DNA from: Dehalococcoidia bacterium
GTDB taxonomy: Bacteria; Chloroflexota; Dehalococcoidia; Lucifugimonadales; UBA3495
DNA length: 64,000 bases
Reading direction: 5' to 3'
Assembly (NCBI GenBank): GCA_022823505.1
Contig: JAJEIA010000100.1
Location: 27,113-91,112 of the forward strand
This document shows positions 42,825 through 50,541 of the stretch, one piece after another. The position numbers and the translations under genes are program-made. The notes under the pieces are model-generated. The model was not told the DNA's origin. It made no database searches and worked only from the letters and a program-made list of their open reading frames with translations. Numbering within the stretch: position 1 is the first letter of the stretch; every line of letters starts with the position of its first letter.

Positions 42825-43778
42825 TCAGATCGGTACGGTCTGCGCTTCCAATACCTCATTGACGACCGACTCCTGGCTGCGTTCCCGCAGCCGGGCCATG
42901 CTCTTGAGGATGACACGGTGGGCCAGCGCGGGCGTGGCCAGGGTCTTGATATCGTCGGGCGTGACGTACTCCTGGCCGCGAATGCCGGCGAGGGCCTGGG
43001 CGCACCGGTAGAGTCCCAGGGTGGCCCGGGGACTGGCGCCGAGCTCGACGTCGGGATGCTCGCGGGTGGCGCGGATCACCTGGACGAGATAGTTGCGCAA
43101 CACTGGGTCGATGTATACCTGCCGGACCAGGCCCTGGATGCGCAGCACATCGTCCGCCGACGCCACCGGCCCCAGCGAACCCAGCGGATCGGCGTCCTCA
43201 AAGCGCTCCAGCATGGCGTTTTCGTCGTCCTCGCTGGGATAGCCGAGGCGGAGACGAAGCAGGAAGCGGTCGATCTGGGCCTCGGGCAGGGGGAACGTGC
43301 CCTCCAGCTCGATGGGGTTCTGCGTCGCCAGCACCAGGAAAGGAGCCGGCAGCGGCACCGTGTCCTGGTCGACGGTAACCTGCCGTTCGGCCATGGCTTC
43401 CAGCAGCGCGGACTGGGTCCGGGGAGTGGCGCGGTTGATCTCGTCGGCCAGGACAACCTGGGAGATGACCGGGCCGGGGCGAAACTCGAACTGGCCATTG
43501 TACTGGTTGTAGTAGTGGATGCCGGTGATGTCCGACGGCATCAGGTCGGGAGTGAACTGGATGCGGCGGAATTCGCAGTCCAGGGAGTTGGCCAGCGAGC
43601 GGGCGAGGGTAGTCTTGCCGATCCCAGGGACGTCCTCAACGAGGATGTGGCCGGCGCTGAAGAGGGCGGCCAACGTGTACTCAATGACGTCGTCCTTGCC
43701 GACGATGGCCAGCTGGATGTTGTCGCGGATCCTGGCGGCGGTGTCCGCGATATGCTGCGCCTGGGCGGCGGTGATCAA
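42825..43778 (-). CDS. MoxR family AAA+ ATPase
   Basis: The 317-residue protein carries LVEDVPGIGKTTLARSLA (Walker A), VVLADEINRATPRTQSALLEAMAE (Walker B) and LATQNPIELEGTFPLPEAQIDRF (sensor 1). The MoxR group acts as a chaperone or activator, usually beside DUF58 and von Willebrand proteins. None of these partners is seen here. It overlaps the nucleotidyltransferase gene stop by 4 bp, so the two are coupled. Confidence 0.94.
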   Translation of the reverse strand: MITAAQAQHIADTAARIRDNIQLAIVGKDDVIEYTLAALFSAGHILVEDVPGIGKTTLARSLANSLDCEFRRIQFTPDLMPSDITGIHYYNQYNGQFEFRPGPVISQVVLADEINRATPRTQSALLEAMAERQVTVDQDTVPLPAPFLVLATQNPIELEGTFPLPEAQIDRFLLRLRLGYPSEDDENAMLERFEDADPLGSLGPVASADDVLRIQGLVRQVYIDPVLRNYLVQVIRATREHPDVELGASPRATLGLYRCAQALAGIRGQEYVTPDDIKTLATPALAHRVILKSMARLRERSQESVVNEVLEAQTVPI

Positions 43779-44503
43779 CGCGTCGCCTCCGCCGCGCCGG
43801 CAACTCGGGATGACAGGTGCTCTTCGGCCTCGCGCAGGTCCTTGGGGGAATCCACGCTGCGCCAGAAGGCATCGGTGGACACGGCGGACATGCGGCCCTC
43901 TGCCGCAAGGGCTGGGAAGGTCGTGGTCTCATGGTCTCCGAGCTCGGGCAGCAGGTCGCGGATGCCGGGATGGAGGACGTAGACGCCGCCGTTGATGGCG
44001 TAGGGCAGGACCGCCTTCTCGCGGAACTGGTCAACCACGCCGTCCGCGCCGGTGTCTACGATGCCGTAGGGGCTGGTCATTGGCACGGTGAGGATGGTGG
44101 CGCAATGGGCCCGGCTCCGGCGACGGCGGGCGTGGAAGTCGGCGATCAGCTCGGCCAGCGAGGCGTCAGTGATTACGTCGCCGTTGGTGGCGATCACGGG
44201 GCCATCGTCACGGGGCAGGGCGGCCAGTCCCCGGCGCAGTGCGCCGCCGCGGCCCAGGGGAACGTCCTCCCGGCTGTAGTGGGCGCGGACGCCGTGATCG
44301 CTGCCGTCGCCGAAATACTCTCGCACCGCATCGGCCAGGTGCCCCACCAGAAAGACAACGTCGGTGACGCCGGCCTCGCGCAGCCACCGGACTTGATGCC
44401 AGAGGATGGGGCGTCCGCACAAGGGGATCATCGGTTTCGGTACGGTGTCGGTGAGGGGGCGAAGGCGTTCGCCCTTACCGCCCGCGAGGATGAGAGCGTA
44501 CAT
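43775..44503 (-). CDS. sugar-1-phosphate nucleotidyltransferase
   Basis: The 242-residue protein starts at ATG 44503 with MYALILAGGKGERLRPLTD, the GxGxRL-type nucleotide-binding loop. VPKPMIPLCGRPI and VIATNGDVITD follow, and NGGVYVLHPGI lies near the end. Family members activate glucose, mannose or heptose for glycan assembly. A 13-codon longer frame has no ribosome binding site. It is the first gene before moxR. No glycosyltransferase is adjacent. Confidence 0.9.
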   Translation of the reverse strand: MYALILAGGKGERLRPLTDTVPKPMIPLCGRPILWHQVRWLREAGVTDVVFLVGHLADAVREYFGDGSDHGVRAHYSREDVPLGRGGALRRGLAALPRDDGPVIATNGDVITDASLAELIADFHARRRRSRAHCATILTVPMTSPYGIVDTGADGVVDQFREKAVLPYAINGGVYVLHPGIRDLLPELGDHETTTFPALAAEGRMSAVSTDAFWRSVDSPKDLREAEEHLSSRVAGAAEATR

Positions 44504-44563
44504 GGCAGACGGTATGCTAATGCGGCGGGCGGATGCGGTCAATGGAATCGGACGGGGCGCGGA

Positions 44564-44776
44564 TTACAACAGGTCACGGAATTCTTCAACGGTGAGCCCG
44601 GCCTGCACAATGATACTGCCCATTGCAAAAGGAGGGATCGGATTATGGCGCGGAATGGACACCGTAACTCTTCCTCTTCGCACCTAAGTGTGCTTGCCTT
44701 GATTGTCGACGCTGAAGCCGGCTTTCTGCAAAGCCTTTATCGCCGCCAGGTGGTTGACACCGGGAACTCGCGGCAT
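44564..44776 (-). pseudogene. HicA toxin broken by an in-frame TAG
   Basis: Read on the minus strand from ATG 44776, the frame gives MPRVPGVNHLAAIKALQKAG, FSVDNQGKHT, a TAG at 44686-44684, then VRRGRVTVSIPRHNPI and AGLTVEEFRDLL to TAA. All HicA landmarks are present (catalytic GKH, IPRHNP, QAGLTVEEF), but one codon became a stop. The start lies 2 bp after the HicB-like stop. The toxin is probably inactive unless the stop is read through. Confidence 0.85.
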
Positions 44777-44778
44777 GG

Positions 44779-45051
44779 CTAACCCACTGCCTCGTCCTCA
44801 TCGTCAACCTCAATGACCCTGACGGACGGCGTGCCCAACAGCAGTACTTCCTGCATATAAATCAGCCACTCGCGGATCGCGATTTGGATATTCTCCATCG
44901 CTTCTTCCATTGTGTAGCCCGCGGAGAGGCAACCAGGCAGCATCGGACAGGAAACGGAATACCCCTCGGAGCTCTTAATCATTTCAATCTCATACCGCCG
45001 CGCAGACCCGTTCCGGCCAGTGTCAAGCTGCCAGGCAACGTCAACATCCAC
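44779..45051 (-). CDS. HicB family antitoxin-like protein
   Basis: The frame contains RRYEIEMIKSSEGYSVSCPM, LPGCLSAGYTMEEAMENI and REWLI, the HicB N-terminal partial RNase-H-like fold. The start is uncertain: GTG 45051 gives 90 residues, and the first ~18 would be the tail of an upstream HicB copy in the same frame. The broken hicA follows after 2 bp. A DNA-binding domain is not obvious, so this may act by protein binding only. Confidence 0.72.
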   Translation of the reverse strand: MDVDVAWQLDTGRNGSARRYEIEMIKSSEGYSVSCPMLPGCLSAGYTMEEAMENIQIAIREWLIYMQEVLLLGTPSVRVIEVDDEDEAVG

Positions 45052-45081
45052 CTCGCGCAGTTCCTCGTCGCCAACGACCTC

Positions 45082-45246
45082 TTACCAGAACGCTCCCTCG
45101 CGCTCCGAGATGGATCCAGAGATTTCGTACCGAATGCTTTCCAACGCTTCTTCCGCGGTGGTGCCCTGCGCCTTGCTGTCCGGCAAGCCGGGACAAATAG
45201 CGGTGTATCCCTCCTCCGATTTGTGCAGCAAAACCCGGTATTTCAT
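45082..45246 (-). pseudogene. truncated HicB-like copy
   Basis: ATG 45246, preceded by AGGGTGAT, gives MKYRVLLHKSEEGYTAICPG, LPDSKAQGTTAEEALESI and ends EREGAFW at a TAA (45084-45082). The same frame continues past the TAA as EVVGDEELREVDVDVA, the usual tail of such HicB proteins, into the next HicB. So a single stop splits a tandem HicB reading frame. It may still be translated as 54 residues. Confidence 0.68.
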
Positions 45247-45294
45247 AGCATCACCCTGTCCCGGCCCGCAGTGGGCTGGGCGCGGAATATGTCA

Positions 45295-45325
45295 GCGCCC
45301 CTGCCCCCGGTGGCGGCAGAGGCGC
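45295..45325 (-). terminator. hairpin downstream of dctM
   Basis: GCGCCCCTGCC (45295-45305) pairs with GGCAGAGGCGC (45315-45325) with one mismatch. It lies 36 nt after the dctM stop. There is no U-tract, so its strength is unclear. Confidence 0.45.
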
Positions 45326-45361
45326 TTCCTGCATTATACGGCAGGGTAGTGGCCAGGCGGG

Positions 45362-47044
45362 TTACTCGTATGCCCTCGGGCGGAACTCGGAGGAGCAATA
45401 GCGAATCTGCTCCCAGAAGCCGGCGGCGTCCCGTTCGATGTTGACCGATTGCAGGAAGTCCCTGCTGGGATCGTCGTAGATGATGCACGGCGCCCACAGC
45501 GCGATGTCCGGGAATGCGAACAAAAGTGCTATCACCAGGGCCATGCAGCCCATGAATGGTAAGACTCCGATATACACGTCCGTGATCGTGCTTTCTCGTA
45601 AAGCCTCCTGTGCCGCGGCAGTCTGTTCCGCCATCTGCTGGTCGACGTCCTGTCTGACGCCGTGGAGGATGTAGAGGTTGATGCCCTCGGGTGGGCTGAT
45701 GAGCGCCGCTTCCACCAGGATCACCATGATGATGCCGAACCACACGAGATCCACGCCCACGGCTTCCAGCGAAGGGGTGAGGATCGGGATGGTGGTCACC
45801 AGCATGGCGAAGCTTTCCATGAAGGTACCCAGCAGCAGGTAGAAAAACACCAGGATGATCACGAACTGGAGCGCGTTGAGATTTAGACCGGTGATCCACT
45901 CCGAGATGTCCTGGGAGATGCCCAGCCGGGCGAAGGCGAAGCTCAGGGTGAAGGCCGCCATGACGATGAGCATGATCATCGAAGACGTGCGGACGGTGGA
46001 AATGATGGCGTCCAGGAGCATAATCCTGATTCCGCGCATTGATTGGTTCCAGTCCGAGTAGACGCCCTGGGGCCTCTTGTACAGCTCGTTGGCGATGGCA
46101 ACTACCAGCGCGCCAAACACGCCCAACGCGGCGGCCTCGGTGGGAGTTGCCCAGCCGGTGTAGATGGAACCCAGCACGACGATGATGATGAGCAGGACCG
46201 GGATGATGGCCAGCAGGCCGATGCTGGCTTCCTTGATCATCCGCAGCCATTCGGTGATGGCCTCCGGATACGAAAGGGTGGAGCGGCCCCGGCGGTAAGC
46301 GGCGCGGTCCGCGGGGTCGGTCAGGCCGGCCTCGGTGGCCTGCTCCTGGCGCATGACGGCCATCTGCTCGTCAGTGTAGCGTCGAACGGCGATGCCGTGG
46401 AACCAGGCGCGGTACAGACGTCGCACCTCCTCATCCATGGGAGCCGTCCGCGGGAATATCACGGAAGTGACTATCATCATGAGAATCATGGTGAACGCGA
46501 GCAGGAAGCCGGGCAGGAAACCGCCCATATACAGGCGACCGATGGACTCCTCTACCAGCACGCCGTAGATGATGAGTCCGATGCTGGGCGGGATCAGGAT
46601 GCCGAGCGTCCCTCCCGCGGCGAGGGAGCCGATGACCAGGCGCTCGCTGTAGCCGCGCTGGCGGAAGGACGGCAGGGAGACGCGGCTGATGGTGGCGGAG
46701 GTGGCGACGCTGGAGCCGGAGCACGCGGCGAAGACGGCGCAGGAGGCGATGTTGGTGTGCAGCAGACCGCCGGGCAGGAAGACCAGCCACCGGGACAGCG
46801 CGCCATACATCCGCTCGCCCATGCCGGAGCGGAGCATCAGTTCTCCCATGAGCAGGAACAGCGGCACCGCGACCAGGATGAAGTTGGTGTTGCTCTCCCA
46901 GGCCTTGTTGCCGAGGATGTTCCACAGCGGGGCATCCGAAAACGCCTGCATCATCACCAGGGACAGCACCCCCAGGGCGCCGGCGACGTAGAGGCCAATC
47001 AGGAAGAAAACTCCCATCATGCTGAAAGCGGTGATGATTGCCAT
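45362..47044 (-). CDS. TRAP transporter large permease (DctM-like), enlarged
   Basis: The 560-residue integral membrane protein has DctM hallmarks: AVPLFLLMGELMLRSGM, CAVFAACSGSSVATSATIS, GGTLGILIPPSIGLIIYGV and the later WATPTEAAALGVFGALVVA. Usual length is about 430. The excess lies in a hydrophilic insert at about residues 197-272 (DEEVRRLYRAWF to YPEAITEWLRMIKE), a second at about 460-490 and a C-terminal tail of about 45 residues. It would drive Na+- or H+-coupled uptake of a small acid. It follows dctQ by 83 bp in the TRAP cluster. Confidence 0.93.
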   Translation of the reverse strand: MAIITAFSMMGVFFLIGLYVAGALGVLSLVMMQAFSDAPLWNILGNKAWESNTNFILVAVPLFLLMGELMLRSGMGERMYGALSRWLVFLPGGLLHTNIASCAVFAACSGSSVATSATISRVSLPSFRQRGYSERLVIGSLAAGGTLGILIPPSIGLIIYGVLVEESIGRLYMGGFLPGFLLAFTMILMMIVTSVIFPRTAPMDEEVRRLYRAWFHGIAVRRYTDEQMAVMRQEQATEAGLTDPADRAAYRRGRSTLSYPEAITEWLRMIKEASIGLLAIIPVLLIIIVVLGSIYTGWATPTEAAALGVFGALVVAIANELYKRPQGVYSDWNQSMRGIRIMLLDAIISTVRTSSMIMLIVMAAFTLSFAFARLGISQDISEWITGLNLNALQFVIILVFFYLLLGTFMESFAMLVTTIPILTPSLEAVGVDLVWFGIIMVILVEAALISPPEGINLYILHGVRQDVDQQMAEQTAAAQEALRESTITDVYIGVLPFMGCMALVIALLFAFPDIALWAPCIIYDDPSRDFLQSVNIERDAAGFWEQIRYCSSEFRPRAYE

Positions 47045-47127
47045 ATTTCAGATTCCTCTGTGTGACGGCAGCCGCAGAACCGGTGGCTGCCGTGGGTCGG
47101 GGAAGTCGGTTGGAATGAGCAGGACGG

Positions 47128-47799
47128 CTACACGCCGGAGGCGGCTTCCTGCATGACCTCGGCATCGGCAGCAAGTTCGGCAACATCGCCGCCGGAGTTC
47201 TTGTGCCAGATCTCCAGGAGGCCCCGCAGGATCATGCTCAGCATCCATTGGAACGAAGTGAAGGCGAGCATGGTGAAGCCGACGGCGACGATCATCTGGA
47301 ACATCCACAACTCGGGCAAAAAGTTCCCAATAAGATAGGTGTTCGCCAGGGCCGGCTCGCACATGCCCTCGGCGTTGGTGCGGATGCACTTGGACTCGGC
47401 GACCTCCTCCCAACTCTTTATCGCGGTGATGAGGCCGAAGAAGCCCACGGATCCGAGGGCCATCCAGTCGGCCGCCGAACGCATATAGGGGTGGATCCGC
47501 GAAAAGAGGGGCAACAGCACGTCAATGCGGACGTGGGATCCGGTGCGCAGGGAATAGGAAAACGCCCAGGTTCCGGCGAAAGCCAGGATGTAGCCGCCCA
47601 CCAACTCCTGATTACCCAGGATGGGGCCGCCCAGCTTGCGCATTATCACCTGGTAGGTGATGTAGATGCCCAGAATGAGCAACAGTGTCCCGCAGATGTA
47701 CCCGAAGATCCGGTAGACCCAATCCAGGCCGCTGTCAATCTTGTGGATGAAACGGGTCAGGAAAACCGGCGCGGGGGTTGCCGCAGATGGTGTAGTCAA
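47128..47799 (-). CDS. TRAP transporter small permease (DctQ-like, TTG start)
   Basis: The 223-residue protein has four spans: YICGTLLLILGIYITYQVI, LVGGYILAFAGTWAFSY, ALGSVGFFGLITAI and MFQMIVAVGFTMLAF. GNQELVGGYILAFAGTWAFSY and SHVRIDVLLPLFS are DctQ signatures. It starts at TTG 47799, 6 nt after GGAGG. A charged C-terminal tail of about 30 residues and an extra Cys-containing loop (CIRTNAEGMCEP) are longer than usual. It pairs with DctM and receives substrate from the DctP-like proteins. Confidence 0.9.
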   Translation of the reverse strand: MTTPSAATPAPVFLTRFIHKIDSGLDWVYRIFGYICGTLLLILGIYITYQVIMRKLGGPILGNQELVGGYILAFAGTWAFSYSLRTGSHVRIDVLLPLFSRIHPYMRSAADWMALGSVGFFGLITAIKSWEEVAESKCIRTNAEGMCEPALANTYLIGNFLPELWMFQMIVAVGFTMLAFTSFQWMLSMILRGLLEIWHKNSGGDVAELAADAEVMQEAASGV

Positions 47800-48025
47800 C
47801 TGGCGCCTCCGGTAAGCCGGGCAAGATGTTTACAGATGCGCCGGCAAATTATCGAATGCTGGAGATACAAAGCGGGAAATGGGCAGAAATCCCCGCATGT
47901 GACACGCAGGAAGGGACTATATTGGCCGGTCTGGTAAAAGTCAACCAGTGCGATATTCGCCGCGATCCGGTGGGTCTTTTACCAGCCCGGCCCAAAGACG
48001 GGACGGCCCGAAACAGAGCTGTGCG

Positions 48026-50296
48026 TTACTGGATGTCCTCCGCCTGCCCGTCAGCGCCGACGCGGACGCCGATGATGGGTGCGGCCTTCTCATTGTAGAT
48101 CTGCACGGCCTCGCTGTTGGGACCGCCGGTACGCTCAACCCACTTGGGAAGCACGTTGTTGCGGCCGGCCTGGAACAGGGCGTCCCGTACTTCCTGGTTG
48201 AACTCGATGTACTCCATACCGCCCTCGGTGTTCTCGCTGATGCCCTCGTCCGTCCACACGGTTTCAACCCACTCGCGGGACGTGCGCTGATGTCGCTCGC
48301 CCTCCTCCTTGATGATGGCCTGGAGGTCCGGCGGGATGGAGTCCCAGACGTCCTTGTTCATGGTGATCCAGGTCACGCCGATGGCAACGATGGGCCCAAC
48401 CAGGTAGTCGGTCACCTCGTACCAGCGGACGCCGGATCCACAGGTGCCGCAGGACACGGCGGCATCCAGAACGCCGCGCTCCAGGGCAGTGTACACGTCG
48501 GCAAAGGCCATGAACTGCGGGTCCGCGCCCATGCCACCCAGCAGGTCGCTGAGCACGGTGCTGTGGCTGCGGGTCTTCAGTCCTTCGAAGTCGGACAGGG
48601 AGTTCAACGGACGCGACGAGAAGTAGTAGTTGCTCTCGTAGTAGTTCTCCATCACCACGATGCCGTTGGACTGCTCCTCGATGATCCCGTGGATGTCATC
48701 ACGAGTGGCGTCAATGACGGCGAAGTTGGTTTCGGGGTCGGGGTAGAGGCCCCACAGGTTCGCCATGTCGATGATCGGCAGGTCGCCGCCGATGTATCCG
48801 GAGTAGATTTCGGCCAGCTCCATGGTGCGGTCCTCGATGAGGCGCAGCGAGTCAGGTCCGGCGAGGCCCAACTCAGGGAAGGAACTGATCTGAAAATCAA
48901 CCTGACCCTCGGTGCGGTCCCGGACACGCTCGATGAACCCGTCGATGCCGTGCTCTTCCTCGGTGGAGTAGATCAGGGTGCAGGGGTTGCCGGTCCGGTT
49001 GATGCAGACCAGTTGGATTTCGATATTCTCGCCCTGGGAAACCAGCTGGGCCTGCTCCGTGCTGCCCTCCATCATGGCCCCGTCAAGTTCCTTGGCGGAG
49101 CCATCAGGGTTGACGGCCACGCCGATGATCGGGGCGACCTTGTCGTTGAATAGCTGAACGGCGTCGCTGTTGGGGCCGCCGGTACGCTCCACCCAGTTGG
49201 GCAGGATGACCTCCAGGGCCACCTCTCGCATCTTGGCCTGGACCTCGTCGTTGAAGGGCCGGTGGATCATGCCCGATTCGACGTTGGCCGACACGCTGTA
49301 GGGATTCCACTCTTCGATGAGCGTCTTGCGCGCGAGCTCTTCGTATTCCTGCCCAACCTCCAGGACTATCTGCTGGATGTCCGGGGGAATCTCGTTCCAG
49401 GAGTCGCTGGCCATGGTGAAGTAGGCCACCGCCACTGATCCGACGATCGGGCCGTACAGGTAGTCGGTCACCTCGTACCAGCGTTGGCTGTGCCCCGGCT
49501 CGCCGCCGGTGACGCCGCCGTCCAGCACGCCCCGTTCCAGGGCGGTGTACACGTCGGCGAAGGCCACAAACTGGCCTTCGGCGCCCAACCCGGCCAGCAG
49601 GTCGCCCAGGATGGTGCTGTGCTGGCGGATCTGCTTGCCGTCGAACTGCGCCAGCGTGTCCAGCTCATCCCGGCTGAAGATGAACTGGTTGGGATAGTAC
49701 TGCCGCATGATGGGCTGTCCGCCCGTGGTCTCCTTTAGCACCCGGACCAGGTCCTCGTGGATTGCGTCGGACAGTTCCAGGTGGGCTTCCTCGCTGGGGG
49801 ACAGGCCCCACAGGTTTCCGATGTCCAGCAGGGGCAGATCGCCGCCGACGTACCCGCTGTAGATCTCGGTGACCTCCAGGGTGTTGTCCGCCACCAGGCG
49901 CAGGGTGTCGCCGCCGGCGATGCCCAACTCGGGGAAAGAGGAGATGACGAACTGCAGCTGGCCGTCGGTGCGCTTGGCCACCTCCGGAACAAAGAAGCTG
50001 TTGACCAATTCGCACGCCGCCACGCTGCGGTTGATGCAGACCAGCTGGAACTCGAAGCTCTCACCCTGGGTTTCCAGCTGGGTTCCGCTTCCGCCGGTCG
50101 CGGCCGGAGCGGCTGCCATCGCGGTGGGTTGCGGAGCCGCAGCCCCGCCGCCATCACCCGAACCGGCGGGCGCGGCAACTTCACCGCCGCCACCGCCACA
50201 GGCGGCAAGGGCGCCGATCAGCACGCAGAGCATCGCGCCCATCAAATATTTGCCAATTCCAACTCTGGAGAATATATCGTTGATTCGAGAATACAT
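48026..50296 (-). CDS. tandem two-domain TRAP substrate-binding lipoprotein 1
   Basis: This 756-residue protein starts at ATG 50296, 5 nt after GGAGGG; a longer frame from 50317 is weaker. A signal peptide ends in the lipobox LIGALAAC (Cys33), followed by a Gly/Ala/Pro linker. Then two DctP-type domains follow in one chain. Each repeats QLVCINR, SSFPELG-AG-D-LRL, EIYSGY-GGDLP, STI/VL-DLL-G-GA, ADVYTALERGVLD, WYEVTDYL-GPIV and WVERTGGPNS-AV. Each domain keeps the arginine (KQIRQHST, GLKTRSHST) expected to bind a carboxylate. Domain 2 alone has a CGTCG motif. Ordinary DctP proteins have one such domain. It lies upstream of dctQ and downstream of a paralogue. Confidence 0.93.
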   Translation of the reverse strand: MYSRINDIFSRVGIGKYLMGAMLCVLIGALAACGGGGGEVAAPAGSGDGGGAAAPQPTAMAAAPAATGGSGTQLETQGESFEFQLVCINRSVAACELVNSFFVPEVAKRTDGQLQFVISSFPELGIAGGDTLRLVADNTLEVTEIYSGYVGGDLPLLDIGNLWGLSPSEEAHLELSDAIHEDLVRVLKETTGGQPIMRQYYPNQFIFSRDELDTLAQFDGKQIRQHSTILGDLLAGLGAEGQFVAFADVYTALERGVLDGGVTGGEPGHSQRWYEVTDYLYGPIVGSVAVAYFTMASDSWNEIPPDIQQIVLEVGQEYEELARKTLIEEWNPYSVSANVESGMIHRPFNDEVQAKMREVALEVILPNWVERTGGPNSDAVQLFNDKVAPIIGVAVNPDGSAKELDGAMMEGSTEQAQLVSQGENIEIQLVCINRTGNPCTLIYSTEEEHGIDGFIERVRDRTEGQVDFQISSFPELGLAGPDSLRLIEDRTMELAEIYSGYIGGDLPIIDMANLWGLYPDPETNFAVIDATRDDIHGIIEEQSNGIVVMENYYESNYYFSSRPLNSLSDFEGLKTRSHSTVLSDLLGGMGADPQFMAFADVYTALERGVLDAAVSCGTCGSGVRWYEVTDYLVGPIVAIGVTWITMNKDVWDSIPPDLQAIIKEEGERHQRTSREWVETVWTDEGISENTEGGMEYIEFNQEVRDALFQAGRNNVLPKWVERTGGPNSEAVQIYNEKAAPIIGVRVGADGQAEDIQ

Positions 50297-50485
50297 ATGC
50301 CCTCCAGTCCATTGCATTGCCGGCTGTTGACGAGTGCACTTCCGTGCACATTTTCGGGGTCTGGCGACCGGCGTCAGAGTTTATGGCAATCATGTAGGGC
50401 TGTCAATCGGAACAATTCAGCACCTACGTGCAGGAATCCGTTTACGAATAGCGTAAAGGCAATTTCATACTTCGTAACTAAATGC

Positions 50486-50515
50486 TGCGGGGGCGGTTCA
50501 TGAACCGCCCCCGCA
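50486..50515. terminator. 30-bp perfect palindrome after tandem SBP 2
   Basis: TGCGGGGGCGGTTCA is followed directly by its exact inverse. It lies 26 bp after the stop of the minus-strand binding-protein gene (50542) and is followed by TTTAG on that strand. It could stop transcription or process RNA between the two binding-protein genes. Confidence 0.6.
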
Positions 50516-50541
50516 TATCCCGAAAGTCGCCGGCGCTGCGG

